From: Gnetum montanum
Lineage: Eukaryota; Streptophyta; Gnetopsida; Gnetales; Gnetaceae
DNA: 64,000 nt
Reading direction: 5' to 3'
Assembly: GCA_015680685.1 (NCBI GenBank)
Contig: MNCI01011333.1
Location: forward strand, 218,937 to 282,936
The position numbers and the translations under genes were made by a program. Numbering within the stretch: the first letter of the stretch is position 1; the number at the start of each line of letters is the position of its first letter. Shown piece by piece: positions 32,591-44,959 of this stretch. The notes beneath the pieces are model-generated. The model saw only the letters and a program-made list of their open reading frames with translations. It did no database searches and was not told the DNA's origin.

Positions 32591-32599
32591 TGCTACCTT

Positions 32600-34577
32600 T
32601 GCTGATGGACAACCTTGCTCACTATTTCAGATCTCCTCTTTCCAACTTAGCCATGGGGGATATGGCCACCTATGCTAACCATTTTAGGCCCTCAATTCTT
32701 TTTGAATTTTTGTTTTACACATTTTTATTTTATACATTTTTTGTTCTACACATTTTTCCAACTTTTCTTATTTTTGTTTTACACCATTGTTCATGTTTTT
32801 ACTATTTCTTTGTTTGCTTGATTTACTTTTATTTGTCATCCAATAAGTGCTCATGATGGTGGATTACATTATATCATATTGATTGCTAATTTTTGGTTTT
32901 TACCTTTGAATTATGATGCTGATATTAAGGTATGGTTTTTTTTTTTTGATAAAATAGGAAATGAGTCCATGCCATCCGCTCATCCATACAACTCTATGGT
33001 CTCCTTTGGCTTGGAACCATACATTCCCCTTTTTCTAAATAAATTTATTAATAAATTGGTGGCTAGGTACTTTTCAAACCAAGGAAAGACTCAAAGGATG
33101 AAAAGGGTGTGACTTCAAGGGGATTTGATGCATTTATGTTTGCCATTATCTTGGGTGCTTGGAAGCTTTTTCTTGGGTTTTCCACCATTCTGACATTGTT
33201 CAAATATCAGGAAGCTGAGTGAATAAAAATAAGTCTTTGAATGGTGTGGTTCTCACCCAAAAGAAAAAAAAAGAGAGAAGTGAGAATTCAAAGCACACTC
33301 CTTAGACATAATAAAGTAATATGTGATACAAGCACTAGTTATGAAACTAGAAAGACATGTTACCCATGCTTGAAGGTTCCCTCTAACTAAGGCCCTTTCT
33401 CACTTCCTGCTTCTCCATCTCACTCTCCTTAGGAAGGTGGTCACTCTTTGTGAAGGAATTCTTATTGCTTCAAGAGGATTGATTGGCTAGGTGTATTGAT
33501 TCGAGGTCACTGAATGTGGTTGGTTTGAGTCTAAATTTGAGATTAGTTCTACTCAGTCATCTTAACCATGAAATACACAAGGGGCTTTACACAACCTTGT
33601 TCTTGGGATTCCATTCCATTCTCTCCTCCCCTTCTTTCTTCCCATTTTCCACCTCCTTGTCAGTTTTATCATTAGTCCATTTTGGGTTGATGCATTTTTT
33701 TCTTTGGTAAATTCTTGTGGGTAAGTTTTTAACTCTTTCTTCCAAATGACATTCCTAGAGCCTACACACTCTTTGGTTTGTGGGTTTTTCAGGGCATAAA
33801 AGGCACGACCTACTTTGGGGAGGACCCACTGGCATTTCTTTTTGGTGCAATTGTTAAGTTCTTTTTCTTAAAAATTTTCTACAATCAATCATCTCTTATT
33901 TCATCCCCATCCATGACATCCATTTTATTGGCATTTTCATTGTTATTTTTTCCCATCTTTCTTATTCCTCATATTTTCCATCTTATAGCTACCGAAGGTT
34001 CGCTCTTAGTCATGGGGGCCCTGTTACAATTTTTTTAATTTTCTCCATTTTACTATTCACCTAACCCCTACACCTTGGGTAGTCAATCTCCAAACTAGTT
34101 CATGCCATAATTACAACTTAGCCAATGGGTATCAATTGCATTGTTGTTTATCTATCCTTGCTCATTTGTGACTTTGTTGCATGTGCAGATGGCGATCATA
34201 CAAACAATGGACTGGGCTTGGAGGAAGCACTCAAGATGGACCAGAATTGAAGAATTTACGAAAGGAGAAAGTCTAGTGGTGTGGCTATGGACAAATAATG
34301 GAAGGCGCAATCTTAGCATTGGCAACAACACACTTCATTTCTTTCTCTCTTTTTCTCTACAAGTTGCCAAATAAAGGCTTGGATGTCATTTATGTATGAG
34401 TGTTCACCACAATGGTCATGAACACTAATGTTGTAATATGCTTATTGATCCATTCACTAGGCACATTGAGTTTGTCATCCCATTCCATCATCAGTTGTCA
34501 ATTAGTCAATAATTCCATACCTTCCCAATATTTTGTAACAAACTTGAGGATGAATTTTTATTTAGTCATGGTGGGTA
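32600..34577 (+). other. E4 3' untranslated region, copy 1
   Basis: T-rich, no convincing ORF. From about 32870 it is homologous to 35600-37324. Short hydrophobic frames (33483-33710, 33778-34038) sit where Athila elements can carry an env-like gene, but they have many breaks and no recognisable motif. It ends with the tract TTAGTCATGGTGGGTA before the LTR. Confidence 0.6.
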
Positions 34578-35599
34578 TGATGAGAGTAGTTACTCTAGCA
34601 GTTACTCTATCAATTACTCTAGTATTTATTCTAATTATTAGAGTGGTTACTCTAGTAGTTACTCTAATTATTAGAGTGGTTACTCTAGCGGTTACTCTAG
34701 TAGTTATTCTAATTATTAAAGTGGTTACTCTAGTTGTTACTTTGGAAGTTATTCTAATTATTAGAGTGGTTACCCTAATTATTAAAGTAGTTGCTTCCAA
34801 GCCTATAAATATAGTGCCTATGTGCACAATTGGAAAATATTTCTTGAAGGAGTCAAGAAGGGGAAGTCTTTGAGGAGTCAAGTAGCAAAACTCTTGTAGT
34901 CTGTTTGAAGGTTAGAGTATTTTCCAAGTGCCCATAGTAGGAGGTCTAAGTATGGACAAATCTTTATTCGAGCATTGTGTACCTGAGCACACCTTGTGTA
35001 CGAAAATAAAGATGAGCTCTTTGATTCATCCTTGCAGCACTTGAGATTTGTTTTCTTACACATTTATTTTATTTTATTTTATTATGCATTTATTTTATTT
35101 TATTTTATTTTATACACTTTAAATTTCTTTTATTAGCACAACAATTCATTTTGATCAATTAAGCAAATCGTTAAATTACACAAGCACGACTGCTTTAAGC
35201 ATGCATGTAATGCTTGGTAACCCAATAATGATTAGTATTTGGTAATCCTAGTAGTGTTGCACTGGTTCAGGATGTGTACAGAAAATAGGAATAGATGCTT
35301 GTGTTAGGATTAGTTAGAACTTAGTTAATGAGTAGTTAAGTTAAATTAGTCACTTAGTTATCTCTCTCTTTCCCTACTAGCACAAGACATAAAAGCATAA
35401 AAGATATAAAAATAATATGCCTCAAGCTAACTTAACCATACAATTGTGACATACAAGTAAGTTTGGGAAGACAATGATCAATCAACCTATCTTTTTTCCA
35501 CAAGGGCACATAAGCACTTAGTCCTTGGAATTTGACCAGATCGTGCATGAAATGCTCATATTCATATGGTTGAGCATACGGGTACCTTGCCGCTCATCA
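34578..35599 (+). repeat. E4 LTR copy a
   Basis: It starts TGATGAGAGTAG after a purine-rich tract and ends GCCGCTCATCA. R-U5 (from about 34800) is homologous to the second LTR (37406-38150) and, more distantly, to the E6 LTRs. Confidence 0.8.
34580..34811 (+). promoter_or_regulatory. ACTCTAAT/ATTAGAGT palindrome array and TATA box
   Basis: GTTACTCTAG, CTAATTATTAGAG and similar units repeat about 10-12 times between 34585 and 34790. ACTCTAATTATTAGAGT at 34661-34677 is a perfect inverted repeat. CCTATAAATATAG begins at 34802, about 12 bp after the array. Confidence 0.75.
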
Positions 35600-37324
35600 C
35601 TAATGTTTGGTTTTTACCTTTGACTTTCAATGTTGTTGCTCAAATATGGTTTCTTTCAATAAAAAAAGCAATGAGTCCACATCATCCATTCATCCATTCA
35701 ACTCTATGGTCTCCCTTGGTTTTGGAATTGTACTGTTTCTTTTTCTAAGAAAAGCCTATTAATTAATTGGTGGCTTGATATTCTTTATACCAAGGATAGA
35801 TTCAAATGGATTTAAAAGGGTGTGACCTTAAGGGGATTTGACGTATTTTTGTTGGATATTCTCTTGGGTACATGGATGTTTTTCATAAGTTTTTTGCCAT
35901 TCCACTATTGACTAATATTAGGAAGTTTCATGAATCAAATAAGTCTTTTCATGGTGTGGTTCCCACATTGTAAAAAAAAACCGGTGGGAATTCAAAGCAT
36001 ACCCCTTAGCCACAACAAAGAAACATGAGCTAGAAGTACTAGTTATGACATTGGAAAGACATGTTATCCATGCCTAAAGGTTCCCTCTAACTACAACCCT
36101 TTCTCACTTCCTACCTCTCTATTCTTCTCTTGTTGGAATGGTGGTTGCTTTGTAGAAGCATTCTTGTTGCTTTAAGAGGATGGGTTGGTCAAGTGTATTG
36201 ATGCGAGGTCACTGGATGTGGTTAGCTTTAATTTAAAGTTGGGCTGAATTTTATTAAGTCACCTTAACCACATATTACATAAGGGACTTTACACAACCTT
36301 AATTTTGGGATTCCATTCCATTCTCTCCTCTCTTTCCATATTTCTTTTCATATTCCACCTCATTGTTAATTTTATGATTCGTCTATATCTTAGTTGATGC
36401 ATTGTTGTTATTTGGTAAATTCTTGTAGGTAAGTTCTTAAGTATTGTCTCCATATGTCATTCCTAGAGCCTACAGACTCTTTGGTATGTGGGTTTGTTAG
36501 GGCATAAAGGGCATGAGCTTGCTTTGGGGAGGACCCACTGGCATTCCTTCTTGGTGCCATTGTTTATTTTTTTTCCTTAAACATTTCTTGCAATCAACTA
36601 GTTTTCATTTCATCCCATTTATGACATCCATTTTTATCTATCTTTCTATACATGTTTATTGGCTTCACCATTATTATTTCTCTAATCTTCCTTATTCCTT
36701 CATTTTCCATCCTATTACTACTGAATTTTCGCTTTTACTTGTGGGGGTTCCTATCGTAAATTTTTCTATTCCATTACTTCTCTTACCCTTACACCTTCGA
36801 TAGTTATCAGTTACAAATCTCTAACCTAGTATTTGCCATATCCACAACCTAGCCAATGTGCTTCATATCGAGACAAGGTATCAACTACATTATATCTTAT
36901 TTATCCTTGCTAATTCATGATTGTGTTGTGTGTGTAGATGGCGATTACATGAACAATGGACTCGGATAGGAGGGAGCACTCAAGATGGACTAAAGAAAAA
37001 GCATTTACACGAGGAATGAGCTTGGTCATATGGCCATGGATGAGCAATGGTTTGCATAATATAGACATATACAACAATGCATCTCATTTTCTTTTCTTTC
37101 TCTCTCTACAAGCTATCAAATGAGGGTTTGGATGTCATCTATGTATAGTGTTCACCACAATGGTTATGGATACCAATGTTGTAATATGTTTTTCAATCCA
37201 TTCATTGGGCACTTTGAGTTTGTCATTCTATGTCACCTTCAGTTTTCATTTAGTCAATAATCCCATACCTTCCCAATATTTTGTTAGGAACTCAAGGAAG
37301 AGTTTTCATTCAGTCGTGGGGGTA
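35600..37324 (+). repeat. E4 3' UTR, copy 2
   Basis: Homologous to about 32870-34577 along its whole length, for example TTTGGTTTTTACCTTTGA, CAACTCTATGGTCTCC and TTCCTAGAGCCTACA blocks in the same order. It sits between the two LTRs where a primer site would be expected if they were a normal pair. Confidence 0.8.
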
Positions 37325-38150
37325 TGATGAGTCTCGATATCGAATATGCGATATCGGAGGTGCCGAAGCAATATTGGATATGCGATGTTGAAACCTATCT
37401 CGTTGCCTATAAATAAGAGATGGGGGTAGTTGCTTTCACATTAATTAGTTTCTTAGCCCCTTACTCAAACTCTTACAATTTTTCTTTTTCAAAGTTAGAA
37501 TTATTTCTGAGTGCCCATAGTAGGAGTCATAAAGTGAATAGATCTTTATTCGAGCATTATGTACCTGAGCACACCTTGTGTTTGGAAATAAAGATGAACT
37601 TTATGATAAACCTTGCAACATTCAGAATAGCTTATTTATTGCATTTAATGTTATTTACAATAATTTAACACTTTCATTAGTTAATTGATGTTGTTTTTAT
37701 AGAATTTTTAATTTTAAACAAGTAAGCATACTTAGTACAACCACTTCAAGCATACATGGAACACTTGGTAACCCTGTAATGACTAGCGTTTGGTGATCCT
37801 AGTAGTGTTACGCTGGTTTAGGATGTGTCCAACAAGTTGGAATGGATGCTAGTGTTAGGACTAGTTAGAGCATAGTTGATTAGTTAAATTAAATTAGTTA
37901 CTCATTTATTTCATTTCTCCATTTTAAGCACCAAGAACATAAAACATAAAAAAATATTAAAAAATCACATACCTAAATTTTACTTAACCATACAATCATG
38001 TCGTACAAGTAAGCTTGGGAAGACAACGGTTGCATAACCTATCCTTGTTTTGTGAAGGTGCATAAGCACTTAGTCCTTAGAGTTCAATCAGATAGCACGT
38101 GAATGCTCATATTCATATAGTTGGGTGTAGGGATACCTTGCCGCTCATCA
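37325..38150 (+). repeat. E4 LTR copy b
   Basis: It starts TGATGAGTCTCGATATCG after TCAGTCGTGGGGGTA and ends GCCGCTCATCA at 38150. It matches copy a from the TATA box on, but its U3 array is unrelated to that of copy a. Confidence 0.8.
37328..37416 (+). promoter_or_regulatory. GATATCG palindromes and TATA box of E4 LTR b
   Basis: CTCGATATCGAATATGCGAT and AATATTGGATATGCGATG units lie at 37332-37390, then GCCTATAAATAAG at 37405-37417. The motif resembles that of the E6 LTRs. Confidence 0.65.
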
Positions 38151-38329
38151 ATAGTGATAAGAGAATTATAAGTTTTTAAATCCTCATACATCCATGCTAG
38201 AACATCATTAAACTGATAAAGTAATTGAACTAGTAACCTTTTCTCATTAGCAGATAGATGAGAACCTATCTTAACTGAACTTTCTTACCTCTTTTTTTTA
38301 TAAATATTATTTCTTTTGTAGCTAATATT

Positions 38330-39000
38330 TGCTAATTATTATCTTTGGTAATTTTTTCTATGCATTTTAATGAGCCATTTATAGTAGCCTCCCTAATAGC
38401 CACTTCAATTGAAATTTCATTTATGAGTATATAACATGAATTGTAATTAGTATGCATAACATCAATCTTTTAATTTTGAAACTCCCTTTCATTTTTTAGG
38501 AACCTAATGATTTTTTTATTATTGTCAAGAACTTGGAATGAGAAAACATTATCTAGAATTGAAAAGTCTTCAAGCCTATTGATAATGATCTCAGAGTTCC
38601 AATGATCAAATTGGAAAGGAACATCTAAAATTAAAGTAGATTAACCTAAGGCATTCAATATATAATTCTCCTCTCTAGGCACATATTCTATGAATACTTA
38701 GGAAAAGTTCTTAAATAATTTCATGATAAAAGCTTTGTATGATTTCATTATAGAATTCTAATTATCATAAATCCTATTAATTTGAATAAGTACTAGTTAA
38801 TAATCACTGCAAATTTTGCATTTTTCTAACTCAAAATAGGGAGCATAATTCAATCCATGTATCAAGGCCTCATTTTCTTCTATGTTGTCAGTCCTAGGTT
38901 TTGATAAGCAACATAGTAGACCCTTCACCAAATCATATAGATTACAAGCATTCACATGTAATCTAGTTAAATTCTATGGACTAGAACCAATATTATTGTT
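38330..39000 (-). pseudogene. E5 RNase H remnant
   Basis: The minus frame near 38910-38870 reads NIEENEALIHGLNYA, matching NNVAEYEALIHGL of Tat-type RNase H. Further on are LEKCKICSDY (the GDSQL position) and FIEYVPRGENYILNALG (the VPR-N-ADAL motif) near 38700-38660. Heavily decayed. E4 (ending 38150) interrupts it, so integrase would lie left of E4's 5' LTR, outside the window. Confidence 0.6.
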
Positions 39001-39076
39001 CAAGTAGCTAGGCATTAAATTGTTGGTTGTTGTCTTCCTAATCATGCTTCTCTTGGGCCTAGTTTGTATGGCTATC

Positions 39077-39688
39077 TATGATCAAGGCATGTGATAAAAT
39101 GTTTGTAAAATGTCAAAATATAAAAAATATAATTATCTAATCTAATAATAATTAATAAATCTAGTTTACCTTATGCATCAAGTATTCATTCCAAACTTGC
39201 TATACATATCCTAGACATATGCTAATGTCGCTACGTTACCAAGTATCTACTACTGGGCATACCAAGCAATACACTTTTGGGATTACTAAATGTTAACATG
39301 TTTATGTTGGAGCTAGTTATACTCATGTGATGTAATTATATGTAATGAATATAAAATAATTAACTAATATTTTATAATTAAAAAGTAATTAAAATTAAAC
39401 TATAACTAAATAGATTATAAAGTTAAGTCAGGTACTTCAATGAAGGAAATACATCTATGCAATCCACTTGATTCATGTTGTGACAAATTCTAGCTATTAT
39501 AGTAGCAAAATAACAAAGTTTTTCTAATCCAATTATTGAATGGTACAAAATATGGTGGGCATGCATATTTATTTTAGCATTTACTGCATTCACATCAATG
39601 TTGATGTACTAATAAAGCAAAGTCTACATCGATGCTGAAGCATTGACATTGATGTGTTGACACAACCTACCAAAATCAAGACTTATCT
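39077..39688 (-). repeat. E9 LTR remnant
   Basis: Text such as GTTACCAAGTATCTACTACT and GGCATACCAAGC near 39230-39265 matches the U5/R region of the E6 LTRs. The right end is followed by CCCTATGACTGACTAAAAAC and CCTTGTCCTCAAG (39692 on), matching the purine-tract side of E6's 3' LTR. It is therefore a minus 3' LTR. Both ends are uncertain by 10-20 bp. Confidence 0.5.
39575..39665. promoter_or_regulatory. ACATCAATG/CATTGATGT palindromes in the E9 LTR
   Basis: ACATCAATGTTGATGT is a near-perfect palindrome (about 39587-39602). It is followed by ACATCGATGCTGAAGCATTG and ACATTGATGTGTTGAC. Another private motif at the U3 position. Confidence 0.5.
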
Positions 39689-42600
39689 TAGCCCTATGAC
39701 TGACTAAAAACCTTGTCCTCAAGTTAACAAAATTAGAATCTAATTATTGACAAAAATTTATAAGTATATAGATTGACTTTAATAGATTGACAAAAACCTT
39801 GATCAATATTATAAAAATGTATTTAAGTGTTTTATAAATTTTTTAATTTTAGTGAAATTTAATACATTACAAAAATGGATCAATACATATGCCTAAAGTA
39901 ATACTAAGTGGTGGTGGACCTTATAGCAATTCCTCATGCCTCAATGTTGGTTGTGGCTATTCTACTAGTGTTGTTACCAATTTTAGATTGAATCCATTAA
40001 TTAGTATCATCATATTCTCTTCCTTTATCTTGGGATCATTGAAAATTCATGCCAAGTCATCTAGAGTAGTAGTGATAAGTATGAAAATTCATTGAACCTC
40101 CACTAGGTGCTTGCTATGATGTTCTTACATCTTTGTACTTTCTTCTAAAGTCATATTGGTGGCTTCACCTTCATCATTTTCTACCATGATGTTGTAATGG
40201 TATTTTTGAAAGTGTTGTTGGAGTATCAAGCCTACCTTCATTGTGAAGAGAAGAGGTTGCAATGATAATCTTACTCCCAACTCATAGTTCATGCACTTTA
40301 TTTAGGTGGCTCATAGTAGGATGATAATCCATTAAACATCCACCAAATGCGTGATATGATTCTTTTAACTCTTTGAAATCACTCTAGTACCTAGTATCTC
40401 CTTAGTTGGTGGAGGTTGTGCTTTCTCCTAAATCCATAGTGATGGTTTCTCCTTCATCATTTCCTACCCTAATATTATAGTGGTCTTTTTAAGAGTGTCC
40501 TTGAAGTAGAAGGAAATTACTTTCTTTTTGCATAATTTTCTTATAAGACATAGAAATAGAAGTGTCTTCCTACACTTCTTATTTTCCTTAGAGAATTTCT
40601 TGATCCTAAGAAAGATGTGGTAAGGTAGATTGACTAGAAATTTCTTGCTAAGTACTATACAAGCCTTGGTGGAGAAGGATGTTATCTTAATTGGACATAT
40701 TGTGAAATTCAAATGGTTTACTACAATCTTAAAATAGATTCTCCCTACCTAATTTGGTGCACCATACACCTTCTAATCAACTCCATAACACCTTTGAATG
40801 TATTCCTTGTTGCCTTTATCATTAGATTATCTAGACATCTCTGCTACCTTAGATTCCACATTTGAAAGTCTTAGGGCCTCTATGGCCTCCACCTAGTAGG
40901 AGATAGTAATATTCTTGACTTTAATAGAAGTATATCCCTATTGATTATTCTAGAAGATATATATCTCTCCCGGATACCACTCTCCACTAGTGAAAGGATG
41001 GATCATAATGGTGATATTTGCAATTACTCATGAACATATTGATAAGTGAACTCCAAGAAGGATCTAAAGTTATATTTTTGCAAAATGAGACTAGATTTTC
41101 TTAGTTTTAACTTAATCTAGGCAAGCCTTAATCAATGTTACGTCAAGAATTACCCTAGGTCTAGCTACTTCATTCTACCTAGACTATTCTATCTGTACAG
41201 TAGAAATCTATTAGACACTACTTTAGCCTTTTACCTAAGGGGCTGAGATGTAAGTGTGGTCTCTAATTTAGGTAGTGGTTATCCATGTCCTCTTCACATC
41301 CTATTCTTAGTTGGTTATGCTTCCTTTAAGATGGACCACCTTCCTAAAGACATCGTTTAGACATTATTTGAAATCACATGAAAAATTATTCATTAGTCTT
41401 AATCATTATATTTTAGACATTATTATCCTTGATCATCTTTGAATTTTAGCTTAATTTAAGAAAATTTGGCATTAACACTCTTAAGTAATCAATTTCATCA
41501 TATAAGTCACAATTTATAAAAGTAATCAATTAGCAAACAACCACTACAAGGATTAGGTCCTCTATGAATTTTGATAGACCATTGAAGAAGAATAACCAAG
41601 ATCAAACTGCTAGTCATTGCCTTTCATTATAGGTCCTAGAATAGTTTGTGGAAGGAAAGCACCATCTAAGGAACCCAAATAATTATTTGACAAAGTTCAT
41701 AAAAAGCAATAAAATGAAGAGATATTTCAATGAATCATACATTGCTTAAGAATTTGTAGGGATACCAACCCTTCTTCATCAACTACATCTATAAAGAAAT
41801 TTATGCATTTGAGCATTGTAACTACACCCTATTTCTATTATGAGTCATAAGAGTTTTTGTACATTCAAAACTAAGGTTTAGACTATGCATATCCATTTTT
41901 GCATTTTTCACATTAAGAAAAAATATTTATATAAATTTAATAGATCTGAATCTATCAACCACTAAGGGATCTATACATAAAAATTATAGGATATGCCATC
42001 AAGCTAGAGAGGCAACTACCAAAATAATTGACTAGAAACACTATCTAAGCATACCTATAGAGAAGTGGTGCAAACATCTAACATCTCTAAGAAAGAAGAG
42101 GACATGCATCTCAACAAAACTAAGCCCTTCGTAAGCACTCACCCAAAGCACTAAGAGGCACATAAATCATGATGCATCAAAGGAAAATAGATCTTGAAGT
42201 AGATAAAAAATAAGAATGACCTACCTCTTTGAGGTCTCAAAAGCATTGACTTAAAATAAAATGCTTCAAGAAAGATCTCATAATCTGAAGAGATGAAACC
42301 ACAAAGCCCAAAGGTAAACACAACCTATATCAAGGAGAAGAATACAAGATCAAAGGAGCCATAATAAGGGTAATCAATCTCAAAGCATAAGAGGGTATCA
42401 AAATTGATCACATCCAGAATTGGTTTGGAATGAAGCATAAAAGATCTCAAGAAGCACCTTAAAAGCCATCCACACAATAAACCAAAGAGTTACATAGAGC
42501 TACATCTAAGACACGGTAAACACAAAAGCCAAGTGATAATGAGTGCATGCTAAAATGGGAGTGACTTGTATGAGAGATTCAAAATGTAACTAAAAGAAAG

Positions 42601-43090
42601 ACATACACACATAAATAAATAAACATATAAATGTAAATGTAAGATAGTTTTTTGACAATGGCATTTTTCCATCTAGACCGAAGCTCAACATGAGCACATC
42701 TTTGAAGGTCCTTCTTTAAGAGGTACTAGAAGTAATTGTGCCATTGTAATATCAAAAATTCATTGCATATTTTAATAATAAAAGTGAGGTTTCCAAGATT
42801 CTACAACTTTCATAATTAAAACATGCCATCTCAACACATGATAGAGACAAACTAAAATAGGAAAAAATCTCATGTAAAGTGGTTGTAAACTATTTAAAAA
42901 TGGGATTTTTGTTGGTCCAATAATTAAAAAGGCTAAAATATTGAATTCTTGGCATGTGGGAATTATTTTCACAACATGTGGGTAGTTTGGGCTATTACCA
43001 TAGAGTGTGGGACCTAAATCCCCAATGTGTGAAGAATTATTGCTAATTTTTGAGCTTGTTTGACTTGATTTGACAACCTCTAGGCTACAT
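39689..43090. other. Undefined repeat debris (E9 3' region and E5)
   Basis: AT-rich. The first part is probably the E9 3' UTR. An imperfect duplication with about 245-285 bp spacing is visible (about 40091-40215 and 40333-40500; CCTTCATCATTT and TATAGTGG/TAATGG blocks). From 40550 to 43090 I see no gene, LTR end or array that I can support. Confidence 0.4.
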
Positions 43091-43099
43091 AGGGTTAGT

Positions 43100-44640
43100 G
43101 TAAGACTTATTTAACTATCCTAGAATATGCATAAGTAATTTTGGGTAAGGTTTTATCTTGTTAGATCTCCACACACTACCCCCACATGTTGTATCACATG
43201 TGAGATAGGATTGTGGGACCAAGACCCTATTTTTATAGCTTTCAAGGATCAAATTTTGGTTAATATTTCATCCAATAGATTATAAGACATACTAGACAAC
43301 TTATCGGAAATTTTGGATATGGTAGATCTTGCTACAAAACTTTACACACTATACCACATGTTGCATAGCATGTGGGATAGGGCTCCCAGCATATGGAATG
43401 AGATCTCCTAGTTTACATGGATTTTCAACTAGGTTTTTTGGCCTCTCCAAGCTTCCATAGTAGCATTGAAGGTGTATGGGATAATATGCAATATTTTTAC
43501 CACTTTAGCAAGGGTTTGAGGCATGTTGAAGTTATAGAAACTCCCACATGCTATTCCACATGTTGCGTAGAATGTGGGACATGTCTTCCCACCATGTGGG
43601 ATACAGAACCAACCTCTAGAAGCTTGTTAAGATCATCTTCTTGTTCCATTTTCTAGTTTAGGTTTTGTGTGATCCACCAAGAAGTTAACAAGAAATTCTT
43701 GGCTTGATTTTCAGTTGTGTGAGGCTCACATGATATCCCCACATGTTGTACAACATTTGGGATAGATGCCCCATTGTGTGAGGTCTAAACATACCATGTT
43801 CAAGGGATTTCAACTTCATTTTTGGCTTCTTGAGGTTCCTATAGTAGCATCTAGGCTATGTAGAAGGGTTTTTTAATTTTTTGGTAAGTTTGAGTAAGGT
43901 TTGATGTGACTTGAAGTTTTTAGGATGCTCACATGATGCCCCACATGCTACACTGCATGTGAAACATGTCATCCTAGCATGTGAAATCAATAATTAACTT
44001 TAGTAGTTTGTGAAGTTTAGTTCTTTGCTCAAGTTTACATCCTAACTATCGTGGGATCCACCAAAAAGATTAACAAGTAATTCTGAGCTTGGTATTCATC
44101 ATTGTAAAGTCCACATGCTATCCCACATGCTGCTAGCATGTGGGATTGGTGTTCCATCATGTGATGCTTGGCCATGTCAATTACGGTGAATTTTGATCTT
44201 GTTTTTGATCTCTTAAGGCTTTCTAGGTTAGCATTTGAACATTATGAAAGTTATGTAACTTGTTTAGCCTATATTGATTAGGTCAAGGTCTAGGGAAGGG
44301 GCATCACATGCTACCCCACATGCTATACAATGTGTGGGGGATGAAAACCTAGTGTACGATCATCCTATATCTCAATTTTTAGCAATTGTGGATGAGTTTT
44401 TTTATCATAAATTTTTTCTAATTTTTGTTAGATCTTCCAAGATCCACTGAGGCAGTGTATGAATAAGTTTGACAAGGAATAAGGTTAGTGCAAGCTTCAA
44501 AAACTACTCTACACACTACCATAGTGTGTGGGCTAGGATTCTATAGTGTGTGACCATCTTAAAACTGAATCCCAACATGTGGGGCTACTTAGTATCCTTG
44601 CCAAAGTCTTGTGGGGTCCACTCATGGTCAAATTATCTTA
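43100..44640. repeat. Array of 190-bp hairpin units with a 390-bp dimer period
   Basis: At about 43170, 43350, 43540, 43725, 43925, 44120, 44310 and 44510 there is a CCCACATG...CATGTGGG inverted repeat; at 44122-44144 the arms are perfect (10 bp each, 3-nt centre). Between hairpins two spacer types alternate. One has GATCCACCAA-AAGTTAACAAG (43664, 44064, decayed at 44451). The other has TTTGGCTTCT-GAGG-TTCC-ATAGTAGCAT (43437, 43835, 44205). The array lies just upstream of the plus-strand accessory gene. The motif also occurs in the E5 LTR (62265-62530) and leader. Confidence 0.75.
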
Positions 44641-44959
44641 AGGAGTTAAGTCCCAAGCAAAACTTAGCATACAAATCCTATTTTTTATTTATTCTAAGTT
44701 CATAACACATAGAGGATATTTTCTAGCATACATACAGTTCATCAACAACATTTGGGCATTGTGAAAGGGTTTTCAACATCAAAACCCAATCTCTAAGATC
44801 ATTTCCTAGCTGATTTTGCAAGGGTAGCATAAAAGAACTAGATCTTGTAATTAAACCAAAATTACCCTTATTCTGTAGTAATTCTCTAATTTATCACCTT
44901 TAAGCACAATGTGGTTATGACAGAGATCATCAATAAGCTAAGATAGAACTACTCAAGTT

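Larger units (their letters stand above)
26300..38150 (+). mobile_element. E4, Athila-like Ty3/gypsy retrotransposon with a doubled 3' end
   Basis: The order is primer site, gag, protease, RT, RNase H, integrase, 3' UTR, LTR (34578-35599), a second 3' UTR copy, LTR (37325-38150). The tRNA-Asp-type primer site and the FMDDFS and GLCNAP RT motifs fit the Athila lineage. All but the last base of the 5' LTR is left of E1, outside the window. Every coding region is broken. Confidence 0.8.

Noticed and set aside
33483-34038. Possible env-like gene of E4
   Set aside because: Athila elements can carry one here, but the frames are short and broken and the second 3' UTR copy does not preserve them.
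34400-34873. 157-codon valine- and isoleucine-rich ORF
   Set aside because: Translation of the TTACTCTAATTATTAGAG repeat in U3 of E4 LTR a; an open frame also exists on the opposite strand for the same reason.
38151-43090. Search for further coding domains
   Set aside because: Apart from the RNase H block and the E9 LTR, short frames here have no motif and are what AT-rich random sequence would give.
43100-44640. Centromeric satellite
   Set aside because: Only about eight degenerate units, embedded in a retroelement that shares the motif in its LTR; nothing ties it to a centromere.
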